Origin: Gammaproteobacteria bacterium
GTDB taxonomy: Bacteria > Pseudomonadota > Gammaproteobacteria > SZUA-229
Reading direction: 5' to 3'
NCBI GenBank assembly: GCA_011051475.1
Contig: DRLE01000233.1
Span: 1-7,871, forward strand
DNA length: 7,871 bases
The notes beneath the pieces were generated by a model. The model worked only from the letters and a program-made list of their open reading frames with translations. It was not told the origin of the DNA and ran no database searches. Shown here in pieces: positions 1 through 5,207 of the stretch; the stretch's first letter is position 1, and every line of letters starts with the position of its first letter. The position numbers and the translations under genes are program-made.

Positions 1-306
1 AATGGTCAGCGAGCTGTCGGTGAGCACGGTACGGATATGCGCGGCCATGTCATCCGGGCCTTCGGTGGTATGTTTGAACATGCTGTCGCCATCTTTGACC
101 TTTTTCGCCATAAAGGCTTCCAGGTCATCGCGCACGGTCTTGTCGGCGTTTTCACACAAAATCAGGGAGGCGCTGGTGTGCTGGACAAAGATATTGCAGA
201 GTCCGTTTTTAATACCGGATTTTTCGATAACGTCGGCGATCTGGGCGGTAATATTATAGGTTCCGCGGCCACTGGTCGAGAAGCGCAGTTTCTGTTGGTG
301 CAGCAT
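1..306 (-). CDS. yjbQ: YjbQ/UPF0047 family protein, N-terminal part (3' end outside window)
   Basis: This small cytoplasmic protein belongs to the YjbQ/UPF0047 family. Members have been reported to have weak (secondary) thiamine-phosphate synthase activity, but the true physiological role is unsettled. Translation from the ATG at 306-304 gives 102 residues in an open frame to the window edge. The family usually has about 140 residues, so roughly the last quarter is missing. The family signatures are visible: HTSASL at residues 43-48, ENAD at 52-55, and the block KHTTEGPDDMAAHIR at 78-92, followed by TDSSLTI at the edge. The start is supported by a GGGAG ribosome-binding site six bases upstream. 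It points away from the zinc locus, and 328 bases with a repeat separate it from znuA, so co-transcription with znuA is unlikely. The family assignment is firm; the function is not. Confidence 0.9.
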   Translation of the reverse strand, partial: MLHQQKLRFSTSGRGTYNITAQIADVIEKSGIKNGLCNIFVQHTSASLILCENADKTVRDDLEAFMAKKVKDGDSMFKHTTEGPDDMAAHIRTVLTDSSLTI

Positions 307-373
307 AGAGTGCTCCCTTTCTGGAGATTTTATTGGTGAATGAATGGCTTATTATTATGGAATCTCTGAATAA

Positions 374-530
374 TGTCATTTTGAGCAGAACGAAGTGAAG
401 TCGAAAAATCTTATGCTCCGTAACTCGTTGATCGCACAGTAGTAAAAGATCCTTCGGCAATTGCTCCTGCATTGCCCTGAAGTTACATCCATGTAACGAT
501 CGACTTCGCCACGCTGCGCTCAGGATGACA
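374..530. repeat. Dispersed intergenic inverted repeat (TGTCATYYTGAGC type)
   Basis: The gene-free stretch 307-634 holds an imperfect inverted repeat. The left arm 374-404 begins TGTCATTTTGAGC. The right arm 500-530, read on the other strand, begins TGTCATCCTGAGC. By eye the arms agree at 23 of 31 positions, and both run on into a GAAGTCGA core. This resembles the widespread bacterial intergenic repeat with a TGTCATYCTGAGCG start; that resemblance comes from memory, not a search. On the inner side of the right arm the repeat is broken by a separate short element (about 451-500). With it removed, the right arm continues as CGAAGGATCTTTT, matching the left arm CGAAAAATCTT. Nothing else was recognised in 307-373 or 531-634, and no convincing terminator was seen for znuA. 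Confidence 0.7.
451..500. repeat. Short hairpin element, copy 1, inserted in the 374-530 repeat
   Basis: Bases 451-478 (starting CCTTCGGCAATTGC) are identical to 4171-4198. They are followed by the palindrome GTTACATCCATGTAAC at 482-497: a 7-bp stem with CC at the centre. The surrounding repeat becomes continuous if about 46 bases (455-500) are removed, and TCG is present at both junctions (454-456 and 500-502). The exact ends are ambiguous, because CCTTCG belongs to the host repeat and also occurs in copy 2. No coding capacity is credible. Short minus-strand readings through it containing MQEQLPK arise from the repeat itself. Confidence 0.65.
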
Positions 531-634
531 AAATTGTTGTTAATCAGAGGTTCCTTATGTCCCTGAGTCTAGTACAGATATTGCCGGAGTGAGTATTTCA
601 GCAGGGATTGTTTTTGGCAGAAAGGTTGTGGTCG

Positions 635-1684
635 TCAGCTGCCTGACAGGCAACGGCTGAAACCCGCGCCCAGCTGTTGCATGATTTCAAACCAGGCCTC
701 CCGGTCATTCCTGCTGTCTATGCCAAGCGGGTCGAGAGCCACCGCATTAATACCGGTACTCTGCCGCAGTGAGCTCACCAGTGCCGGTTGCGGCGGCTGG
801 TAGACCAGGCAATGGATCTGCTGTTCACGGATCAGGGCGCTGATAGTGCGCAGGTGTTTCAGGCTGCTGCCGGTCTCCTCGTCCAGATTGATACTGCTGA
901 CCCGGTTCAGGCCGTAGGCCTTTTCAAAATACTGGAAAGCATCGTGAAAACTGATAAAAGGACGCTGAGGATTGTCCAGCTGAGCCCTTACTACGGCGTC
1001 GGTCTGATCGATGCGTTCCAGCAGTTTTTCCAGATTGGCTTTATAGTTATTGGCATGAGCAGGGTCATAAGCGGCAAGCTGCTGGCTGATATAGCGGCTG
1101 ATGGCTGTCGCATTGTGCGCTGACAGCCAGATATGCGGGTCGGTCTGTGCTACATGATCCGGTGAAGGCCTGTCGGTGTGTGTATGGCGACCGCGTTTGG
1201 TCAGCAGCTCAAGCCCCGGTGAGCGCCAGGCATCGACAAGCAGACCCTTTTGCTGCTTCAGAACCTTGTCGAGAAAGCTTTCCAGTACCGGTCCGACGCG
1301 GATAATGACATCGGCCTGCGCCAGTTGCCGGCGCTGTGAGGGGCGCAGGTTATAGTGGTGGGGGGATTGCGCCTGTTGCAGGAGCAGCACCGGGGTGGTC
1401 ACGCCCTCGGTAATATGCGCGGTCAGCGAGTACAGGGGTTTAATGCTGACGACAATGGACGGGGCGTTCTGCGCGACTGTTGCCGCGTGAACGCCTGGGA
1501 GAAAGGCGAGCAGAAAAATGAGCAGGGCGGCTAGCCGGTATTTTCCGTGTTCTGGCGTGGCTGTTGTTCGCGGAATAAATTCCGCACCTGCAGACAGAAA
1601 ACCGTGGGAGCGGAATTTATTCCGCGAACAGGCGCGCAGGCAACGCATAATAGTTGCGAACTTGTTGACCATTATAATATCCAT
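635..1684 (-). CDS. znuA: ZnuA, periplasmic zinc-binding protein of the ZnuABC importer
   Basis: This is the substrate-binding protein that captures Zn2+ in the periplasm and delivers it to ZnuB. The 349-residue reading from the ATG at 1684 contains the cluster 9 metal-binding fold. Probable zinc ligands are His109 (SPHHYNLRPS), His184 (DPHIWLS) and His247 (SFHDAFQYFEKAYGL), with a conserved Asp in LDPLG near 318. Cys291 and Cys345 are spaced like the disulfide pair of E. coli ZnuA. A hydrophobic core at residues 51-62 and VHA before residue 68 form a signal peptide. The His/Asp-rich loop of E. coli ZnuA is reduced to a few histidines (167-177). The start is uncertain: in-frame ATGs lie at 1684, 1672 and 1648. 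A TATAAT at 1676-1671 would favour 1648, since transcription would begin near 1664. All starts precede an unusually long N-region that includes a palindromic repeat. It diverges from zur-znuCB across a Zur box. Confidence 0.93.
   Translation of the reverse strand: MDIIMVNKFATIMRCLRACSRNKFRSHGFLSAGAEFIPRTTATPEHGKYRLAALLIFLLAFLPGVHAATVAQNAPSIVVSIKPLYSLTAHITEGVTTPVLLLQQAQSPHHYNLRPSQRRQLAQADVIIRVGPVLESFLDKVLKQQKGLLVDAWRSPGLELLTKRGRHTHTDRPSPDHVAQTDPHIWLSAHNATAISRYISQQLAAYDPAHANNYKANLEKLLERIDQTDAVVRAQLDNPQRPFISFHDAFQYFEKAYGLNRVSSINLDEETGSSLKHLRTISALIREQQIHCLVYQPPQPALVSSLRQSTGINAVALDPLGIDSRNDREAWFEIMQQLGAGFSRCLSGS
1565..1630. repeat. 66-bp palindromic element inside the 5' end of znuA
   Basis: Bases 1565-1585 and 1610-1630 are perfect 21-base inverted copies of each other around a 24-base spacer. 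Each arm contains the self-complementary core GCGGAATAAATTCCGC. The form resembles the REP-like GGAGCGGAATTTATTCCGCG repeats common in proteobacterial intergenic DNA (from memory, not searched). The element is 66 bases long, exactly 22 codons, and covers residues 19-40 of the longest ZnuA reading, so the frame is kept. Without it the reading would go from MRCLRA straight to TATPEHGKYRLAALL, which looks like a normal short signal-peptide N-region. Confidence 0.8.
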
Positions 1685-1692
1685 GTTATGTT
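1665..1692 (+). promoter_or_regulatory. Candidate promoter for zur-znuC-znuB
   Basis: TTGACC at 1665-1670 is a good -35 match. TATGTT at 1687-1692 is a weak -10 at 16-base spacing. The predicted start falls near 1699, inside the Zur box, which fits repression by promoter occlusion. This comes from motif reading only, and the -10 is poor. Confidence 0.4.
1671..1676 (-). promoter_or_regulatory. Candidate -10 element for znuA
   Basis: On the minus strand these bases read TATAAT, a perfect -10 hexamer. The corresponding -35 position falls inside the Zur box and has no good hexamer. If it is used, transcription begins near 1664, downstream of the ATGs at 1684 and 1672, leaving the ATG at 1648 as the first start codon. 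No Shine-Dalgarno sequence is evident before any of the three. Confidence 0.4.
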
Positions 1693-1704
1693 ATAATATA
1701 ACAT
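1688..1704. promoter_or_regulatory. Zur box shared by znuA and zur-znuCB
   Basis: ATGTTATAATATAACAT is a perfect palindrome with 8-base arms around a central A. It matches the core of the gammaproteobacterial Zur operator (GTTATANTATAAC). It lies between the divergent znuA and zur genes, so one Zur-bound site could control both directions. A partial second copy of the core, TTATAATAT, lies at 1672-1680, 19 bases away. Confidence 0.88.
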
Positions 1705-1731
1705 TATCGACTGGCTGATGCATTTATCTCA

Positions 1732-1754
1732 CAGGTGGTCTGACAGACAACCTG
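1732..1754 (+). promoter_or_regulatory. Inverted repeat in the zur leader
   Basis: CAGGTGGTCTG (1732-1742) and CAGACAACCTG (1744-1754) are inverted copies with one mismatch. As RNA they would form a stem of about nine pairs (one mismatch) with a TGACA loop, in the leader 23 bases before the zur ATG at 1777. It is not followed by a U-run, so it is not an intrinsic terminator. Function unknown. Confidence 0.45.
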
Positions 1755-1776
1755 TCGGTCGACCTGAAAATACCCT

Positions 1777-2328
1777 ATGACCAAACCCCGGCAAACAGAC
1801 AGAACCACAGACGACAGCATGCGCTGCCGGCATGCCGGCAGTATCAGCTGTGTTACGCCCCTGTATGAACAGCAGGATGATTTTCTGGCCATGGCGGAAA
1901 GTCTGTGCCGGCAGCGACAGCAGCGTTTTACCGAGCTGCGCCGTCAGGTGCTGAGCCTGATCTGCGCCGCCGAGCAGCCACTGGGTGCCTATGCTCTGCT
2001 CGATATGCTTAAGGCGAAGGGGCGTTCGGCCGCGCCGCCGACGGTTTATCGCGCGCTGGATTTTCTGCAGCAGCAGGGTCTGGTGCATCGCCTGGCCAGC
2101 AATAATACCTACCTGGCCTGTGCCCATCCACAGCAGCCGCACGAGGCGGTCTTTCTGGTCTGCCGGCAATGCGGCAATACCCGCGAGCTGCATACCGATG
2201 GTATCTACCGGGCGCTCAGTCGCCAGGCCCGGGATGCCGGTTTTCTGGCCGAGCATGCTGCCGTGGAAGTCAGTGGTCTGTGTACCCGCTGTCGTGACAT
2301 AACAACGCCAGAAGCAGCAGAAAAATGA
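1777..2328 (+). CDS. zur: Zur, zinc uptake repressor (Fur family)
   Basis: This zinc-sensing repressor binds the Zur box when loaded with Zn2+ and blocks transcription of uptake genes. The 183-residue reading has an N-terminal winged helix with the recognition-helix signature PPTVYRALDFL, then a dimerisation/metal domain. The residues expected for the regulatory site of E. coli Zur are present: His in GLVHRL, Cys in YLACAHP, His in QPHEA and Glu in TRELH. The structural zinc site is also present as two CxxC pairs (CRQC and CTRC). Only the region from about residue 38 aligns with known Zur. E. coli Zur has about 171 residues and a dozen residues before the equivalent point, so the ATG at 1819 (169 residues) is a reasonable alternative; the ATG at 1891 seems too short. 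None has a good Shine-Dalgarno. Its stop overlaps the znuC start (ATGA), so the repressor is made from the operon it controls. Confidence 0.94.
   Translation: MTKPRQTDRTTDDSMRCRHAGSISCVTPLYEQQDDFLAMAESLCRQRQQRFTELRRQVLSLICAAEQPLGAYALLDMLKAKGRSAAPPTVYRALDFLQQQGLVHRLASNNTYLACAHPQQPHEAVFLVCRQCGNTRELHTDGIYRALSRQARDAGFLAEHAAVEVSGLCTRCRDITTPEAAEK
1824..1841. repeat. Perfect 18-bp palindrome near the zur 5' end
   Basis: CTGCCGGCATGCCGGCAG reads the same on both strands. It lies just after the alternative zur start at 1819, within a stretch that does not align with known Zur proteins. It is either translated (CRHAGS) or in the untranslated leader, depending on which start is used. Confidence 0.6.
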
Positions 2329-3197
2329 ATACATCAGTTGCTGAAAAGCTGGAAGGTCACAACAGTGCCGGAGAACTTCTGCTGCAGGCTTCGGCCATCA
2401 GTTACCGGCGTCACGGCAAGAATATTCTGGACAATATCAGTCTGGATATTCGCGAGCGGGAAATCATCACCCTGATCGGTCCCAATGGCGCCGGCAAGAC
2501 CAGCCTGGTGCGGATTCTGCTGGGTCTGGCCCGGGCCGGTTCGGGAAAAATCACCCGGCATAAAAAACTGCGTATCGGCTATGTGCCACAGCGCATCCAT
2601 ATTCCCGATGTCATGCCCCTGCGGGTGCTGGATTTTCTCAATGTCAGCGGCAACTACAGTGAAGATGAATGCCGGCAGATACTTGCCGAAGTCAGCTGCG
2701 ATTATTTACTCAGCGCACCCATGCAGACGGTTTCCGGCGGTGAAATGCAGCGCGTGCTGCTGGCGCGCGCCCTGCTGAAGCAGCCGCAGCTGCTGGTGCT
2801 GGATGAACCGGCCTCGGGTATGGACGTGGTCGGGCAGCAGGCGTTGTATGAAACCCTGCGCGAAATCCGCGACAAAAAGGGTTGCGGTATCCTGCTGGTG
2901 TCGCACGATCTGCATCTGGTGATGGCCGCCACCGACAGGGTAATCTGCCTGAATACCCATGTCTGCTGCACCGGACGCCCGGATGATGTTACCGCCAACC
3001 CGGAATACCTGAAACTGTTCGGCCATGCCATCGACGGCCTGGCACTGTATGAGCATCATCACGATCATGAGCATGATCTGCACGGCAATATTATTGCATC
3101 GGAACATTGTATTCACTGCGAGCATAATGAAGGCCGGCCGGATAAGGATGTGGATAAACGCTCCGATAGCACGTCACCGGACAGAGGCGGCCAGTAA
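2325..3197 (+). CDS. znuC: ZnuC, ATPase of the zinc ABC importer
   Basis: This cytoplasmic ATP-binding subunit drives Zn2+ import through ZnuB. The 290-residue protein shows every ABC motif in order: Walker A GPNGAGKTS (52-60), Q-loop Gln89, signature VSGGEMQ (136-142), Walker B LLVLDEP (156-162), D-loop SGMD and switch His194 (SHD). The ATG overlaps the zur stop as ATGA, and the stop overlaps the znuB start as TAATG, so translational coupling along zur-znuC-znuB is likely. The C-terminus carries HHHDHEH at 244-250, a His-rich tail seen in other ZnuC proteins. A second cluster, HCIHCEH at 261-267, follows, and then a polar tail of about 20 residues. The tail could bind zinc and tune the ATPase, but that is inference. 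Confidence 0.95.
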   Translation: MNTSVAEKLEGHNSAGELLLQASAISYRRHGKNILDNISLDIREREIITLIGPNGAGKTSLVRILLGLARAGSGKITRHKKLRIGYVPQRIHIPDVMPLRVLDFLNVSGNYSEDECRQILAEVSCDYLLSAPMQTVSGGEMQRVLLARALLKQPQLLVLDEPASGMDVVGQQALYETLREIRDKKGCGILLVSHDLHLVMAATDRVICLNTHVCCTGRPDDVTANPEYLKLFGHAIDGLALYEHHHDHEHDLHGNIIASEHCIHCEHNEGRPDKDVDKRSDSTSPDRGGQ

Positions 3198-4018
3198 TGT
3201 TGTCCCTGTTCAGCGACAGTTTTGTGTTATACGCGCTGGCGGCCGGTCTGGCGCTGGCGCTGGTGGCAGGGCCGCTGGGCAGCGTCGTGGTCTGGCGGCG
3301 CATGGCCTATTTCGGCGATACCCTGGCGCATGCCGCCCTGCTTGGCGTGGCGCTGGCCATTGCCGCCGAGCAGTTGCCCATGCTGGGTGTCGGTCTGATA
3401 GGCATCATAATAGCGGTGCTGCTGTTTCTGCTGGAAAAACAGAAATCGCTGTCCAGCGATACCCTGCTGGGCATCCTGTCGCATACCGCGCTGGCCCTGG
3501 GCCTGATCGTGTTTGCCAGCATCCAGGCGCGCGGTTTCAATATCAGCCTGATGGCCTATCTGTTCGGCGATCTGCTGGCCGTAACGCCCCGTGACCTGGT
3601 GCTGATGTTCGCCAGTGTGGTGGTGATTCTTGCGGTCTTTAGTCGCATTATGAACGCGCTGATCTCGATTTCCATCAACGAAGACCTGGCCCGGGTCGAT
3701 GGCGTCGCGGTGGAAACGGTGCGCTTTGTCTTTATGATACTGCTGGCGCTGGTGGTGGCCGTGGCCCTGAAGGTGGTGGGCGTACTGCTGATTACCGCCC
3801 TGCTGATTATTCCGGCGGCAACGGCCAGGCTGTATGCAAGATCACCGAAACAGATGGTGCTGCTGTCAGCCATCGTGGCATCACTGGCCGTAGTGCTTGG
3901 CCTGCTGGCCTCCCTGCAGTGGGACTGGCCGACGGGGCCGGCGATTGTGGTGGCTGCAGCCGGGCTGTTTTTTGTTTCGCGTTTATTGTTTGCCAGAGTG
4001 GTTGCGGGTGGGGGCTAG
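3197..4018 (+). CDS. znuB: ZnuB, membrane permease of the zinc ABC importer
   Basis: This integral membrane subunit forms the zinc path and docks ZnuA outside and ZnuC inside. The 273 residues are almost entirely hydrophobic segments, for example about 9-30, 43-57, 62-79, 91-109, 134-149, 176-204, 219-240 and 248-266. Family blocks are present: GPLGSVVVWRRMAYFGDTLAHA (starting at 25) and the VALKVVGVLLITALLIIPAATA region (188-209). Segment ends are judged by eye. The start overlaps the znuC stop by one base. Length and ends are normal for the family. It is the last gene of the zinc operon, and the next gene converges on it across a repeat-filled gap. Confidence 0.95.
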   Translation: MLSLFSDSFVLYALAAGLALALVAGPLGSVVVWRRMAYFGDTLAHAALLGVALAIAAEQLPMLGVGLIGIIIAVLLFLLEKQKSLSSDTLLGILSHTALALGLIVFASIQARGFNISLMAYLFGDLLAVTPRDLVLMFASVVVILAVFSRIMNALISISINEDLARVDGVAVETVRFVFMILLALVVAVALKVVGVLLITALLIIPAATARLYARSPKQMVLLSAIVASLAVVLGLLASLQWDWPTGPAIVVAAAGLFFVSRLLFARVVAGGG

Positions 4019-4120
4019 GTTTTGAACTGCTTTTTTTTGCCGCAAAGGACGCAAAGGACGCAAAGAAAAACAAATTGATGGTATATATCCGTAGAAACTG
4101 AAGCGATCGGTATATTAAGA

Positions 4121-4235
4121 TGTAGGCCTGCATAAGGCTTTGCCGTTGCAGGCGTGAAGCCGGCAACGTACCTTCGGCAATTGCTCCTGCATTGCCCTAA
4201 TACCGTCCATCCATGGACATATATGCCGGCCTACA
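4121..4235. repeat. Inverted-repeat element TGTAGGCCKGCATA, interrupted
   Basis: TGTAGGCCTGCATA (4121-4134) and TATGCCGGCCTACA (4222-4235) are inverted copies with one mismatch in 14. Between them CGTTGC and GCAACG (within 4142-4170) can also pair. Without the 4171-4218 insert, the sequence would run from GCCGGCAACGTA almost directly into TATGCCGGCC, closing a compact palindromic element. Confidence 0.55.
4171..4218. repeat. Short hairpin element, copy 2, inside the 4121-4235 repeat
   Basis: Bases 4171-4198 are identical to 451-478. They are followed by GTCCATCCATGGAC (4205-4218), a 6-bp palindromic stem with CC at the centre. The centre CATCCATG is the same as in the other copies, but the outer stem bases differ and remain complementary. 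Ends are approximate. Confidence 0.65.
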
Positions 4236-4242
4236 GATTTAC

Positions 4243-4321
4243 TTTTTTGCCGCGAAGCTACCGTATCCTGCTCACGCTCCTTACCTGCATCCATGCAGGC
4301 AAATGACACAAAGAAAAACAA
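4243..4321. repeat. Internal copy of the GCCGCRAAG repeat, interrupted
   Basis: TTTTTTGCCGCGAAG at 4243-4257 and GACACAAAGAAAAACAAA at 4305-4322 match the two parts of the uninterrupted sequence at 4033-4074 (TTTTTTGCCGCAAAG and GACGCAAAGAAAAACAAA). The 47 bases between them are foreign to this repeat. Confidence 0.55.
4258..4304. repeat. Short hairpin element, copy 3 (divergent), inside the 4243-4321 repeat
   Basis: The insert carries CCTGCATCCATGCAGG at 4284-4299, a 7-bp palindromic stem around CC with the same CATCCATG centre as copies 1 and 2. Its 5' part (TCCTGCTCACGCTCCTTA) resembles the other copies only loosely (compare GCTCCTGCATTGCCCT), so membership rests mainly on the hairpin and on its position inside another repeat. 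Confidence 0.5.
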
Positions 4322-4410
4322 ACGGCTGTAAGCATTCATAAGCAACTAAGGCGCCCAGCATATTCAGAAAAATAAAAGTTTTTTTCGCGTCCTTTGCGTC
4401 CTTCGCGGCA

Positions 4411-5178
4411 TCAAGCTTTTCCGCTTTTAATCCTTGCAATACAGTCCACTACCTGTTCAAAGGCATACTGCGCCAGCTCGGCCCGGGTTTTGCCGGCGGC
4501 AGAAACGGGTGTCAGATAATGCACCTCGGCATCGATACGGCGCGCGCGGGCAACGCGGTTGAATGACTCGCCGATGGTTGTATTGCCGATAAACAGCGCA
4601 TTGAAATCGACCCTGATTTCTCCTGTCTGTCGGTCCCGGTGCGGGTAGAAAATGGCGACCGGCTGCAGCATGGCCTGGCTGTCGATGGCCGCCTGCAGCA
4701 TGCGGCTGTGGAACTTGCGGATATTGCCGTCACTGGTGGTGCCTTCGGCAAAGACCAGTGCATTATGTTTCTGCCTTAATACCCGGCTAATGTCCTCACC
4801 GGCCTTCGAGGCCGACTCGTGCCGGCCGCGGTGGATATAGAGTGTGCCGGCGCGGGTCGCCAGAGCGCCGATGACCGGCATGGTTTTGACCTCATGCTTG
4901 GAGAGAAAATGCACCGGCACAATACTGCCCAGTACCAGAATATCCAGCCAGGAAATATGATTACCGACGAACAGGGTGTGCTCGTGATTGGGCCGGCCAT
5001 GAATCTTTACCCGCACGCCCAGGGCGCGGGCAACGCTGCCCAGCCAGCGGCAGGTAATGCGGCTGCTGAGCGAGCCTGGCGACGCCGAGCCGCGAAGAAA
5101 CAGCAGGCTGAGAACCAGACCGATTATAATCAGGAGTATCAGTAGCAGGGAGCGGTAGAGTTTTCTTAACAGTGGCAT
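4411..5178 (-). CDS. plsC: 1-acyl-sn-glycerol-3-phosphate acyltransferase family protein (PlsC/OlsA-like)
   Basis: This membrane-associated acyltransferase is expected to add the second acyl chain to lysophosphatidic acid, giving phosphatidic acid for phospholipid synthesis. The 255-residue protein begins with a membrane anchor (about residues 9-29), followed by the catalytic block NHISWLD (73-79, the HX4D motif), FLSKHEV (91-97), the substrate block FAEGTTSDG (143-151; the usual FPEGT with Ala for Pro) and LQPVAIFY (171-178). The EGTTSDG form also occurs in lyso-ornithine lipid acyltransferases, so a different acyl acceptor is possible. The start has a GAGG ribosome-binding site eight bases upstream. 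It lies 29 bases after nadC on the same strand and probably shares its transcript. The stop lies directly against the 4387-4410 repeat arm. Confidence 0.9.
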   Translation of the reverse strand: MPLLRKLYRSLLLILLIIIGLVLSLLFLRGSASPGSLSSRITCRWLGSVARALGVRVKIHGRPNHEHTLFVGNHISWLDILVLGSIVPVHFLSKHEVKTMPVIGALATRAGTLYIHRGRHESASKAGEDISRVLRQKHNALVFAEGTTSDGNIRKFHSRMLQAAIDSQAMLQPVAIFYPHRDRQTGEIRVDFNALFIGNTTIGESFNRVARARRIDAEVHYLTPVSAAGKTRAELAQYAFEQVVDCIARIKSGKA

Positions 5179-5207
5179 CCGGCTTGCCTCGGTTTACGCT
5201 CGGCGGC

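Larger units (their letters stand above)
4038..4410. repeat. Outer inverted repeat spanning the znuB-plsC gap
   Basis: The gap between the convergent znuB and plsC genes (4019-4410) holds no credible gene. Its ends are inverted copies. Bases 4038-4061 begin TGCCGCAAAGGACGC. Bases 4387-4410, read on the other strand, match at 23 of 24 positions and end one base before the plsC stop triplet. A third, interrupted copy of the same GCCGCRAAG sequence lies at 4243-4321. Such CGCAAAGGACGC repeats are familiar in many bacterial genomes (from memory). In RNA the arms could pair over a long distance from either side, but there is no compact hairpin plus U-run. Confidence 0.65.

Noticed and set aside
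254..472. Small minus-strand open frame ending upstream of yjbQ
   Set aside because: It runs through the repeats (MQEQLPKDLL comes from the hairpin element) and then out of frame into yjbQ, so it is repeat-derived.
3919..4101. Plus-strand open frame ending in FFAAKDAKDAKKN
   Set aside because: It is out of frame within znuB and then reads the CGCAAAGGACGC repeat, a common false gene.
451..4304. CRISPR array
   Set aside because: The three hairpin copies are not regularly spaced, two lie in one gap and one about 3.7 kb away, and there are no spacers of even length.
4115..4345. Small minus-strand open frame in the znuB-plsC gap
   Set aside because: It is made entirely of the repeat elements, including the same MQEQLPK reading.
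4376..4410. T-run plus GC-rich sequence as an intrinsic terminator
   Set aside because: The GC-rich part does not form a compact local hairpin and its partner is over 300 bases away, so it is reported only as a repeat arm.
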